Assembly (NCBI GenBank): GCA_011947345.1
Contig: JAAVTG010000691.1
Span: forward strand, 1-28,302
Reading direction: 5' to 3'
DNA length: 28,302 nt
Source of the DNA: Phytophthora quininea
Taxonomy: Eukaryota > Oomycota > Peronosporomycetes > Peronosporales > Peronosporaceae
Shown here in pieces: positions 1 through 7,477 of the stretch. The notes under the pieces were generated by a model. It was given only the letters and a program-made list of their open reading frames with translations, was not told where the DNA came from and did no database searches. Position numbers and translations under genes: made by a program. Within the stretch, counting starts at the first letter, position 1. The number at the start of each line of letters is the position of its first letter.

Positions 1-155
1 CCCTAAACCCTAAACCCTAAACCCTAAACCCTAAACCCTAAACCCTAAACCCTAAACCCTAAACCCTAAACCCTAAACCCTAAACCCTAAACAAACCCTA
101 AACCCTAAACCCTAAACCCTAAACAAACCCTAAACCCTAAATCCTAAACCCTACA
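1..155. repeat. Telomeric repeat array (CCCTAAA)n, left chromosome end
   Basis: The window starts with perfect head-to-tail CCCTAAA up to position 91. This is the C-rich strand running inward, so the G-rich TTTAGGG strand would carry the 3' end and the chromosome end lies to the left. From 92 the array is degenerate: CAAA interruptions at 92-95 and 124-127 define two 32-bp blocks (92-123 and 124-155), followed by a TCCTAAA variant near 142 and loss of register at about 153. TTTAGGG is the common plant telomere and also occurs in green algae and some alveolates. Degeneration at the inner edge is typical of the telomere-subtelomere junction. Confidence 0.97.
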
Positions 156-171
156 CACTACACACAATCTA

Positions 172-237
172 CACACACTCAAACCCTACAACACTCACAC
201 TCTTCACACACTCAAACCCTACAACACTCACACTCTA
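172..237. repeat. 33-bp tandem duplication with telomere-like core
   Basis: Two adjacent 33-bp copies (172-204 and 205-237) differ only at their last base (T204 against A237). Each contains AAACCCTACAACACTCACAC, which starts with a telomere-like AAACCCTA. The spacing is close to the 32-bp blocks in the degenerate telomere (92-155), so both may come from the same slippage or exchange process. Confidence 0.85.
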
Positions 238-710
238 CACATACACATACTCACATTCTCACATACTCATACTTTACACACACTTATACTCTACAACAAT
301 CACACTCTATTCACAATCACATTTTATTTACACTCACACATACTTACACTCACACTACACATACACTTCTATTTACCACAAACATCCATACTCTACATAC
401 ACTCACACACACAAACATCCATAACTTTTCTTCAATTTTCTATTTCTCAAATTTCTCTATTCCTTCCTCAACTCCATTTTTCTCTTCTTACACACTCTTA
501 TCTTACACACTCACACATTACACTACACCCATTTATTCTCTACATACTCCTTCTTTAAACATTCCTATTTCACATACTCATACTTCTCTATACAATATCT
601 ACATATCTACTCTTACACACCTCATACACTTACACTTATATACACTCTTACACTATTATATACTATCCATACTCTCTACATACTTCTTATTCTTCTCATT
701 TTTCCACATT

Positions 711-742
711 ACTAACTAACTCTAACTCTAACTAACTCTATC
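711..742. repeat. CTAA/CTCTAA microsatellite
   Basis: A short tract alternates ACTAACTAA and CTCTAA words. It may be a decayed telomere-like stretch or simple slippage; the sequence does not decide. Confidence 0.5.
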
Positions 743-1038
743 AAACCATTCAAATCACCTTTCCTATCAATCCCAATCCATCTCATTATAATCAACTATT
801 ACCATTCCTTTCTTTTACTTTCACTCCCACAGTATCTTTCTCATTTACCTACCACCAAATCATACTATTTACACTCCTATTTTCACTCAAACCATTTACT
901 ACTAACACTCAAACACTAACACATCCATACACAATAACACTCATTCTCTGCATACATTCCCACTCTACACACTCACACTCATAATTATCCATAACCATTT
1001 AACACTACCTATCCTTAATCGTCGTTTCATTAACTTAA

Positions 1039-1117
1039 GAATAAGCGTGTTGTATAATATATATACGTTTTTGTCGTTCCCATACACACATATATATATT
1101 ATACAACACGCTTATTC
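1039..1117. repeat. Perfect 27-bp inverted repeat with 25-nt loop
   Basis: The left arm (1039-1065, starting GAATAAGCGTGTTGTATAAT) is exactly complementary to the right arm (1091-1117, ending ACACGCTTATTC). They are separated by 25 nt (1066-1090). The inner part of each arm is alternating AT; the outer part is mixed sequence, so this is not just a simple AT palindrome. It could form a cruciform in DNA or a 27-bp hairpin in RNA of either strand. No target-site duplication is evident next to the arms (CTTAA on the left, CACAT on the right), so a miniature transposon is possible but unsupported. It lies where G reappears after the G-free zone. Confidence 0.95.
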
Positions 1118-1282
1118 CACATATTCTCCCTCTACAACACACTTCCCAACCTCCAATTATACTCTGCATACACGTACTATACAAACATTCAAACCTACAC
1201 ACGCACATTCATTTGTTACGCATATTCCGACCTTACACACCATTTGTCTTATAATCACATACTCAAATACTTATTCTCTTTG
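1118..1282. other. A/C/T-rich spacer
   Basis: No gene or repeat was recognised. Composition is intermediate: G is sparse but rising to the right. A pyrimidine-rich run ends in TTCTTAG at 1285-1291, which could act as a 3' splice site for the segment that follows. Confidence 0.6.
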
Positions 1283-1605
1283 TGTTCTTAGTTGAGTCCC
1301 GCCAGCATGTTCACCTTGCGTCGAAACATATCTATTCACTGTTTCGATTCAGTCGGGCGTACGATGCCTGCAATGGCTTTTGTGAACGCTCATTCGCTGG
1401 TGGTCCTGTTTCTGTCACTTCAAACCATCATCGTATTCTTCCCCACATACGAAAACGTAGTTTCTCAAGTTCTCATCCCAAACGGGAGTAAGCGGCCGTA
1501 ATTAACCTTACTGATCGTTGGTTTGTTGACAGGCCTGTCTCTATCACTTCGCAGCGTCACCATCGTGTTCCTCGTAGACAAACACGTAAATTTTCAAGTT
1601 TTTAG
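1283..1605 (+). other. Possible decayed coding segment with internal duplication and a 45-bp candidate intron
   Basis: Base composition here looks ordinary, unlike the flanks. Two related stretches, about 1402-1474 and 1533-1602, align over roughly 70 bp. Read in the frame with codons starting at 1402 and 1534 they give related peptides: PVSVTSNHHR and PVSITSQRHH, each followed by a basic run and an F-S-S tail. Between them, 1488-1532 looks like a small intron, with GTAAGC at its start, CTGAT as a possible branch site and TTGACAG at its end. Removing it joins the two peptides in one frame, up to TAG at 1603-1605. A weaker third copy may begin after the TTCTTAG acceptor at 1291. There is no in-frame ATG, so at best this is a fragment or relic. 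It matches no family I recognise. Non-coding degenerate repeats remain an alternative. Confidence 0.22.
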
Positions 1606-1623
1606 TGAAAACGCACACACACA

Positions 1624-1887
1624 CCGCTGCACACTGCCACCCGCCCCGATACAGCACATGCTAGCGCAGCAAGCCGCGCGACCACCTCTTGTCCGTCATC
1701 TTACCGGCGCTCGCATTCACGACCACGCTCTCCAACTCGCACCATCAAATTTCCGCAGGACCGACGATTCCTCGACTGCCATTCGGCGCTGGCTAATTGG
1801 CTAATTATGGGCTATCTCGCAAGTGGGACCGCCAATCCGATGAACGGACACCTTTATCCTAACGAACTCGAACGTTCTGCTTGGACT
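1624..1887. other. Unit core without recognised gene (reference copy, unit 1)
   Basis: This non-repetitive block is conserved in all units. It holds a direct repeat GGCTAATT at about 1791-1805, inverted ATTGGC (1796-1801) and GCCAAT (1831-1836) that resemble CCAAT boxes facing each other, and AACGAACTCGAACGTT with 4-bp complementary ends. I see no tRNA, 5S rRNA or snRNA signature in it. An ATG at 1807 opens a 52-codon frame that ends at 1965 inside the next tract; coding status is doubtful. Confidence 0.6.
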
Positions 1888-1962
1888 GCAAACATGGCAA
1901 ACATGGCAAACATTGCAAATGTTGCGAACGAGGCGAACGAGGCGAACGGGGCGAACGAGGCG
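1888..1962. repeat. 9-bp GCRAAC tract (reference copy, unit 1)
   Basis: Eight 9-bp copies run without interruption, changing stepwise: GCAAACATG twice, GCAAACATT, GCAAATGTT, then GCGAACGAG and GCGAACGGG forms. The gradual drift from an A/T-rich to a G/C-rich version is kept in every unit. Units 4 and 5 have seven copies; units 12 and 17 have small insertions that shift the reading frame. Confidence 0.9.
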
Positions 1963-1996
1963 TAGACGTATGGCTGACGCACGCTTAGGCTGTGGA

Positions 1997-2090
1997 GTCC
2001 CTAAGGGGAGAACCCGTCCGTAAGGGAGAACCCGTCCATAAGGGGAGAACCCGTCCATAAGGGGAGAACCCGTCCATAAGGGGAGAACCC
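1997..2090. repeat. 19-bp minisatellite (reference copy, unit 1)
   Basis: Five copies of GTCCNTAAGGGGAGAACCC; the second is 18 bp because it has GGG instead of GGGG. The variable base gives CTAA, CGTAA, then CATAA three times. This pattern defines class A; class B units have four CGTAA copies. Each copy contains GGG-AGAA-CCC, a possible tiny hairpin. Confidence 0.95.
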
Positions 2091-2184
2091 GTAGGCAATA
2101 CCAGTAGATCGCAGTAGAGTGGCGTAGAGCAGTGCATCCACTACACGAGCCTGGATAAGGAAAGCGCCGCTGACCGGCTCAGAA

Positions 2185-2266
2185 GAAGATCAGCGAGAGA
2201 CGACGAGGAAGATCAGCGAGAGACGACGAGGAAGATCAGCGAGAGACTTCTTTCAGAGACGACGAG
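2185..2266. repeat. 23-bp minisatellite (reference copy, unit 1)
   Basis: Copies of 23 bp start at 2185 and 2208. A third, partial copy (2231-2247) is followed by TTCTTTC, after which AGAGACGACGAG resumes the motif to 2266. The core is GATCAGCGAGAGACG. Copy number by unit (1 to 18), counting GATC-containing cores: 3, 4, 5, 7, 7, 6, 4, 6, 6, 8, 6, 5, 5, 6, 6, 3, 7, 7. It contains no spacers, so it is not a CRISPR. Confidence 0.95.
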
Positions 2267-2407
2267 CGCAGATCCGTCACCACCGGTAGGACCAGCTGAA
2301 ACGTATCGACTTCTCGCTAGAGACGATCAGCAGCCTCGTTACAATCCAAGAGGAGTGGAAAACGGGCGGAAGAAACTGGTGAGTTTACAAGAGAACGCGG
2401 ACGAGGG
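2267..2407. other. Conserved spacer between 23-bp and 8-bp satellites (reference copy, unit 1)
   Basis: This block is near-identical in all units apart from small indels. It has no recognisable gene. CTGGTGAGTTTAC near 2378-2390 resembles a 5' splice site, but no matching exon or acceptor is evident. Confidence 0.5.
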
Positions 2408-2455
2408 AGTCCGAGAGTCCGAGAGTCCGAGAGTCTGAGAGTCCGAGAGTCCGAG
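2408..2455. repeat. 8-bp AGTCCGAG microsatellite (reference copy, unit 1)
   Basis: Six perfect-period copies, the fourth being AGTCTGAG. That T variant sits third from the right end in most units, marking a fixed anchor with variable numbers to its left. Unit 3 has three copies and unit 14 two; unit 7 has seven; units 8-13 show several 6-bp AGTCCG slips. Confidence 0.92.
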
Positions 2456-2486
2456 CAGTGTGTTGGTTGGCATGGCGATGTGTTTT

Positions 2487-2566
2487 GGTGAGGGGAGGGA
2501 AGGGATTGTTGGCGTGTGTGTTGTGGCACGCTCGCGACTCCGTGCCAGCACGGCTCGGCGGGCCGA
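2487..2566. other. G-rich tract followed by paired palindromes (reference copy, unit 1)
   Basis: GGTGAGGGGAGGGAAGGG (2487-2504) holds three G-runs of at least three. Downstream are GGCACG (2525-2530) and CGTGCC (2541-2546) as a 6-bp stem, overlapping CCGTGC/GCACGG (2540-2553), which can pair instead, then TCGGC/GCCGA (2555-2566). The first two stems exclude each other because they share CGTGC. The elements recur in every unit. They lie 105-184 bp beyond the 3' end of the tRNA gene in its direction of transcription. Confidence 0.65.
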
Positions 2567-2602
2567 CGAAACGAGCGAAACGAGCGAAACGAGCGAAACG
2601 AG
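2567..2602. repeat. 9-bp CGAAACGAG tract (reference copy, unit 1)
   Basis: Four exact copies followed by CGAAAAGG. Counts are three to five in units 1-13. In units 14-18 the tract is broken by insertions and deletions (for example GAGCAGG and CACAGG), making it a useful marker of decay towards the right. Confidence 0.92.
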
Positions 2603-2665
2603 CGAAAAGGCGTTAAAAGTGTATGCACGGGAATGACAAAAAGCGTGCAAAATGATGAAAGTGGT

Positions 2666-2670
2666 AAAAA
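2666..2670 (-). terminator. Pol III T5 terminator of the unit-1 tRNA gene
   Basis: AAAAA on the plus strand reads as TTTTT on the transcribed strand directly after the discriminator A73. A run of four or more T is the usual Pol III stop. The same T5 directly follows all eighteen tRNA genes. Confidence 0.9.
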
Positions 2671-2743
2671 TGGACACTAGGGGTATCGATCCCCTTACCT
2701 CCCGCATGCGAAGCGGGCGCTCTACCATTTGAGCTAAGCGCCC
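2671..2743 (-). tRNA. tRNA-Ala(CGC), unit 1
   Basis: The minus strand folds as a complete 73-nt cloverleaf. The acceptor GGGCGCU pairs with AGUGUCC (7 bp), including the G3:U70 wobble that is the main identity element for alanyl-tRNA synthetase. The D-arm is GCUC/GAGC with an 8-nt loop; the anticodon arm is CCCGC/GCGGG with loop UUCGCAU and anticodon CGC at 2708-2710, reading GCG codons. The variable loop is AGGUA and the T-arm AGGGG/CCCCU with loop AUCGAUA. The discriminator is A73; CCA is not encoded and there is no intron. The internal A box (2725-2736, TAGCTCAAATGG) and B box (2682-2692, GGATCGATACC) fit Pol III consensus. Loop position 54 is A instead of U; I recall the same T-loop in plant tRNA-Ala, so I do not treat it as damage. 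Confidence 0.97.
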
Positions 2744-2830
2744 ACAAACGAAACACCATTATCAACCAATCGACGCGCTCAGATTCACAACCGACAACCA
2801 CAGCCCACCCACGGCCCACACACCATCCAC

Positions 2831-2910
2831 GCAACAACGCAATAACGCAACAACGCAATAACGCAATAACGCAACAACGCAACAACACAACAACACAACA
2901 ACACAACAAA
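2831..2910. repeat. 8-bp A/C-rich tract upstream of the tRNA gene (reference copy, unit 1)
   Basis: Ten 8-bp steps: GCAACAAC and GCAATAAC forms mixed, then ACAACAAC, ending in ACAACAAA. It lies 88-167 bp upstream of the tRNA gene as transcribed. It is shortened in unit 12 (about 19100-19146). The 310 bp from the tRNA to the unit end contain only about 29 G on the plus strand. Confidence 0.92.
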
Positions 2911-2954
2911 AACGTACCCACTTCAAATCATGCACACCACATACAATGCTCGCC

Positions 2955-2981
2955 ACATACAGCATATACAGCACATACAGC
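2955..2981. repeat. 9-bp ACATACAGC tract (reference copy, unit 1)
   Basis: Three 9-bp copies: ACATACAGC, ATATACAGC, ACATACAGC. The count is the same wherever I checked, so this tract is stable compared with the others. Confidence 0.85.
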
Positions 2982-3053
2982 CACCCATTCGGACACACAG
3001 CGCTCGAAACTACCACAACACGCCAATCAACACACGCCCCTCCACCCCACCCT

Positions 3054-4502
3054 CCGCTGCACACTGCCACCCGCCCCGATACAGCACATGCTAGCGCAGC
3101 AAGCCGCGCGACCACCTCTTGTCCGTCATCTTACCGGCGCTCGCATTCACGACCACGCTCTCCAACTCGCACCATCAAATTTCCGCAGGACCGACGATTC
3201 CTCGACTGCCATTCGGCGCTGGCTAATTGGCTAATTATGGGCTATCTCGCAAGTGGGACCGCCAATCCGATGAACGGACACCTTTATCCTAACGAACTCG
3301 AACGTTCTGCTTGGACTGCAAACATGGCAAACATGGCAAACATTGCAAATGTTGCGAACGAGGCGAACGAGGCGAACGGGGCGAACGAGGCGTAGACGTA
3401 TGGCTGACGCACGCTTAGGCTGTGGAGTCCCTAAGGGGAGAACCCGTCCGTAAGGGGAGAACCCGTCCATAAGGGGAGAACCCGTCCATAAGGGAGAACC
3501 CGTCCATAAGGGGAGAACCCGTAGGCAATACCAGTAGATCGCAGTAGAGTGGCGTAGAGCAGTGCATCCACTACACGAGCCTGGATAAGGAAAGCGCCGC
3601 TGACCGGCTCAGAAGAAGATCAGCGAGAGACGACGAGGAAGATCAGCGAGAGACGACGAGGAAGATCAGCGAGAGACGACGAGGAAGATCAGCGAGAGAC
3701 TTCTTTCAGAGACGACGAGCGCAGATCCGTCACCACCGGTAGGACCAGCTGAAACGTATCGACTTCTCGCTAGAGACGATCAGCAGCCTCGTTACAATCC
3801 AAGAGGAGTGGAAAACGGGCGGAAGAAACTGGTGAGTTTACAAGAGAACGCGGACGAGGGAGTCCGAGAGTCCGAGAGTCCGAGAGTCCGAGAGTCCGAG
3901 AGTCCGAGCAGTGTGTTGGTTGGCATGGCGATGTGTTTTGGTGAGGGGAGGGGAAGGGATTGTTGGCGTGTGTGTTGTGGCACGCTCGCGACTCCGTGCC
4001 AGCACGGCTCGGCGGGCCGACGAAACGAGCGAAACGAGCGAAACGAGCGAAAAGGCGTTAAAAGTGTATGCACGGGAATGACAAAAGCGTGCAAAATGAT
4101 GAAAGTGGTAAAAATGGACACTAGGGGTATCGATCCCCTTACCTCCCGCATGCGAAGCGGGCGCTCTACCATTTGAGCTAAGCGCCCACAAACGAAACAC
4201 CATTATCAACCAATCGACGCGCTCAGATTCACAACCGACAACCACAGCCCACCCACGGCCCACACACCATCCACACACGCAACAACGCAACAACGCAATA
4301 ACGCAATAACGCAACAACGCAACAACGCAACAACACAACAACACAACAACACAACAAAAACGTACCCACTTCAAATCATGCACACCACATACAATGCTCG
4401 CCACATACAGCATATACAGCACATACAGCCACCCATTCGGACACACAGCGCTCGAAACTACCACAACACGCCAATCAACACACGCCCCTCCACCCCACCC
4501 CT
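3054..4502. repeat. Array unit 2 (class A, 1449 bp)
   Basis: The 19-bp block (3427-3520) has five copies and the 23-bp block (3615-3700) four. All six 8-bp copies are AGTCCGAG, lacking the usual AGTCTGAG variant. There are three CGAAACGAG copies. The C-run at its left boundary is one base shorter than in most units, which fuses two otherwise separate open frames. Confidence 0.95.
4115..4187 (-). tRNA. tRNA-Ala(CGC), unit 2
   Basis: 73 nt, identical to the unit-1 gene, with anticodon at 4152-4154 and T5 terminator at 4110-4114. Confidence 0.96.
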
Positions 4503-5960
4503 CCGCTGCACACTGCCACCCGCCCCGATACAGCACATGCTAGCGCAGCAAGCCGCGCGACCACCTCTTGTCCGTCATCTTACCGGCGCTCGCATTCACG
4601 ACCACGCTCTCCAACTCGCACCATCAAATTTCCGCAGGACCGACGATTCCTCGACTGCCATTCGGCGCTGGCTAATTGGCTAATTATGGGCTATCTCGCA
4701 AGTGGGACCGCCAATCCGATGAACGGACACCTTTATCCTAACGAACTCGAACGTTCTGCTTGGACTGCAAACATGGCAAACATGGCAAACATTGCAAATG
4801 TTGCGAACGAGGCGAACGAGGCGAACGGGGCGAACGAGGCGTAGACGTATGGCTGACGCACGCTTAGGCTGTGGAGTCCCTAAGGGAGAACCCGTCCGTA
4901 AGGGGAGAACCCGTCCATAAGGGGAGAACCCGTCCATAAGGGGAGAACCCGTCCGTAAGGGGAGAACCCGTAGGCAATACCAGTAGATCGCAGTAGAGTG
5001 GCGTAGAGCAGTGCATCCACTACACGAGCCTGGATAAGGAAAGCGCCGCTGACCGGCTCAGAAGAAGATCAGCGAGAGACGACGAGGAAGATCAGCGAGA
5101 GACGACGAGGAAGATCAGCGAGAGACGACGAGGAAGATCAGCGAGAGACGACGAGGAAGATCAGCGAGAGACTTCTTTCAGAGACGACGGGCGCAGATCC
5201 GTCACCACCGGTAGGACCAGCTGAAACGTATCGACTTCTCGCTAGAGACGATCAGCAGCCTCGTTGCAATCCAAGAGGAGTGGGAAACGGGCGGAAGAAA
5301 CTGGTGAGTTTACAAGAGAACGCGGACGAGGGAGTCCGAGAGTCCGAGAGTCCGAGCAGTGTGTTGGTTGGCATGGCGATGTGTTTCGGTGAGGGGAGGG
5401 GGAAGGGATTGTTGGCGTGTGTGTTGTGGCACGCTCGCGACTCCGTGCCAGCACGGCTCGGCGGGCCGACGAAACGAGCGAAACGAGCGAAACGAGCGAA
5501 ACGAGCGAAAAGGCGTTAAAAGTGTATGCACGGGAATGACAAAAGCGTGCAAAATGATGAAAGTGGTAAAAATGGACACTAGGGGTATCGATCCCCTTAC
5601 CTCCCGCATGCGAAGCGGGCGCTCTACCATTTGAGCTAAGCGCCCACAAACGAAACACCATTATCAACCAATCGACGCGCTCAGATTCACAACCGACAAC
5701 CACAGCCCACCCACGGCCCACACACCATCCACACACGCAACAACGCAATAACGCAACAACGCAATAACGCAATAACGCAACAACGCAACAACACAACAAC
5801 ACAACAACACAACAAAAACGTACCCACTTCAAATCATGCACACCACATACAATGCTCGCCACATACAGCATATACAGCACATACAGCCACCCATTCGGAC
5901 ACACAGCGCTCGAAACTACCACAACACGCCAATCAACACACGCCCCTCCACCCCACCCCT
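4503..5960. repeat. Array unit 3 (class A with a class-B-like last repeat, 1458 bp)
   Basis: The 19-bp block (4876-4969) has five copies, but the last is CGTAA instead of CATAA, so the right end looks class B. The 23-bp block (5064-5172) has five copies. The 8-bp tract is short (three copies). Private or rare bases include GACGACGGGCGC, CGTTGCAATCC and GTGTTTCGGTG; the last two recur in unit 14, pointing to exchange between distant units. Confidence 0.95.
5573..5645 (-). tRNA. tRNA-Ala(CGC), unit 3
   Basis: 73 nt, identical to the unit-1 gene, with anticodon at 5610-5612 and T5 terminator at 5568-5572. Confidence 0.96.
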
Positions 5961-7477
5961 CCGCTGCACACTGCCACCCGCCCCGATACAGCACATGCTA
6001 GCGCAGCAAGCCGCGCGACCACCTCTTGTCCGTCATCTTACCGGCGCTCGCATTCACGACCACGCTCTCCAACTCGCACCATCAAATTTCCGCAGGACCG
6101 ACGATTCCTCGACTGCCATTCGGCGCTGGCTAATTGGCTAATTATGGGCTATCTCGCAAGTGGGACCGCCAATCCGATGAACGGACACCTTTATCCTAAC
6201 GAACTCGAACGTTCTGCTTGGACTGCAAACATGGCAAACATGGCAAACATTGCAAATGTTGCGAACGAGGCGAACGGGGCGAACGAGGCGTAGACGTATG
6301 GCTGACGCACGCTTAGGCTGTGGAGTCCTAAGGGGAGAACCCGTCCGTAAGGGGAGAACCCGTCCATAAGGGGAGAACCCGTCCATAAGGGAGAACCCGT
6401 CCATAAGGGGAGAACCCGTAGGCAATACCAGTAGATCGCAGTAGAGTGGCGTAGAGCAGTGCATCCACTACACGAGCCTGGATAAGGAAAGCGCCGCTGA
6501 CCGGCTCAGAAGAAGATCAGCGAGAGACGACGAGGAAGATCAGCGAGAGACGACGAGGAAGATCAGCGAGAGACGACGAGGAAGATCAGCGAGAGACGAC
6601 GAGGAAGATCAGCGAGAGACGACGAGGAAGATCAGCGAGAGACGACGAGGAAGATCAGCGAGAGACTTCTTTCAGAGACGACGAGCGCAGATCCGTCACC
6701 ACCGGTAGGACCAGCTGAAACGTATCGACTTCTCGCTAGAGACGATCAGCAGCCTCGTTACAATCCAAGAGGAGTGGGAAACGGGCGGAAGAAACTGGTG
6801 AGTTTACAAGAGAACGCGGACGAGGGAGTCCGAGAGTCCGAGAGTCCGAGAGTCTGAGAGTCCGAGAGTCCGAGCAGTGTGTTGGTTGGCATGGCGATGT
6901 GTTTTGGTGAGGGGAGGGGAAGGGATTGTTGGCGTGTGTGTTGTGGCACGCTCGCGACTCCGTGCCAGCACGGCTCGGCGGGCCGACGAAACGAGCGAAA
7001 CGAGCGAAACGAGCGAAACGAGCGAAAAGGCGTTAAAAGTGTATGCACGGGAATGACAAAAGCGTGCAAAATGATGAAAGTGGTAAAAATGGACACTAGG
7101 GGTATCGATCCCCTTACCTCCCGCATGCGAAGCGGGCGCTCTACCATTTGAGCTAAGCGCCCACAAACGAAACACCATTATCAACCAATCGACGCGCTCA
7201 GATTCACAACCGACAACCACAGCCCACCCACGGCCCACACACCATCCACACACGCAACAACGCAATAACGCAACAACGCAATAACGCAATAACGCAACAA
7301 CGCAACAACACAACAACACAACAACACAACAAAAACGTACCCACTTCAAATCATGCACACCACATACAATGCTCGCCACATACAGCATATACAGCACATA
7401 CAGCCACCCATTCGGACACACAGCGCTCGAAACTACCACAACACGCCAATCAACACACGCCCCTCCACCCCACCCCT
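5961..7477. repeat. Array unit 4 (class A, 1517 bp)
   Basis: The 19-bp block (6325-6417) has five copies, the first with TCCTAA (one C short). The 23-bp block (6512-6666) has seven copies. The 9-bp core tract has seven copies instead of eight, one GCGAACGAG fewer. Confidence 0.95.
7090..7162 (-). tRNA. tRNA-Ala(CGC), unit 4
   Basis: 73 nt, identical to the unit-1 gene, with anticodon at 7127-7129 and T5 terminator at 7085-7089. Confidence 0.96.

Larger units (their letters stand above)
156..1020. other. G-depleted low-complexity subtelomere
   Basis: This stretch has no recognisable gene. It is made of A, C and T in short words such as CACTC, TACAC, CATAC and CTAAC. Reading base by base, only positions 832 and 950 are G, and together with the telomere the first 831 bases contain none. 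Short CCCTA remnants (for example near 183 and 216) suggest that part of it is decayed telomeric sequence. The G count rises again from 1021. Open frames here are meaningless because the composition limits codon content. Confidence 0.9.
1624..3053. repeat. Array unit 1 (class A, 1430 bp)
   Basis: This is the telomere-proximal unit and begins abruptly after a CA run (1611-1624). The 19-bp block (1997-2090) has five copies; the 23-bp block (2185-2247) has the low count of three. The A/C tract begins directly at CCACGCAAC, lacking the CACA dinucleotides seen in later units. Apart from its missing left flank it is as intact as interior units. Confidence 0.95.

Noticed and set aside
1047..1295. 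82-aa plus-strand open frame over the inverted repeat and spacer
   Set aside because: It consists of low-complexity A/C/T sequence, its residue use follows base composition, and it crosses the hairpin.
1860..1880. Second B-box-like motif (GTTCGAGTT on the minus strand) suggesting another tRNA in the core
   Set aside because: It lacks the final C of the consensus, there is no fitting A box or cloverleaf, and no T-run follows.
2185..2266. CRISPR-like repeats
   Set aside because: The 23-bp copies are directly adjacent with no spacers, and the setting is eukaryotic.
2373..2395. 5' splice-site-like CTGGTGAGTTT in each unit
   Set aside because: No exon-like frame or paired acceptor and branch site is convincing nearby.
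2651..2657. C-box-like ATGATGA beside the tRNA gene (possible tRNA-snoRNA pair as in plants)
   Set aside because: It is on the strand opposite the tRNA, and no CTGA D box follows at a plausible distance.
4378..4683. Plus-strand 101-aa frame found identically in ten units
   Set aside because: Its identity follows from DNA homogenisation. A one-base change in the C-run disrupts it or fuses it to another frame in units 2, 5 and 8. It begins in the ACATACAGC satellite and matches no family I know.
5242..5994. Minus-strand open frames of 232-266 aa, recurring across the array and looking membrane-like (runs of C, V, L)
   Set aside because: They read straight through the 8-bp satellite (giving an 8-residue CCVVALLR-type pattern) and through the tRNA gene itself, which yields the familiar spurious SSNGRAPASHAGG peptide. 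Length and frame differ between units by single bases.
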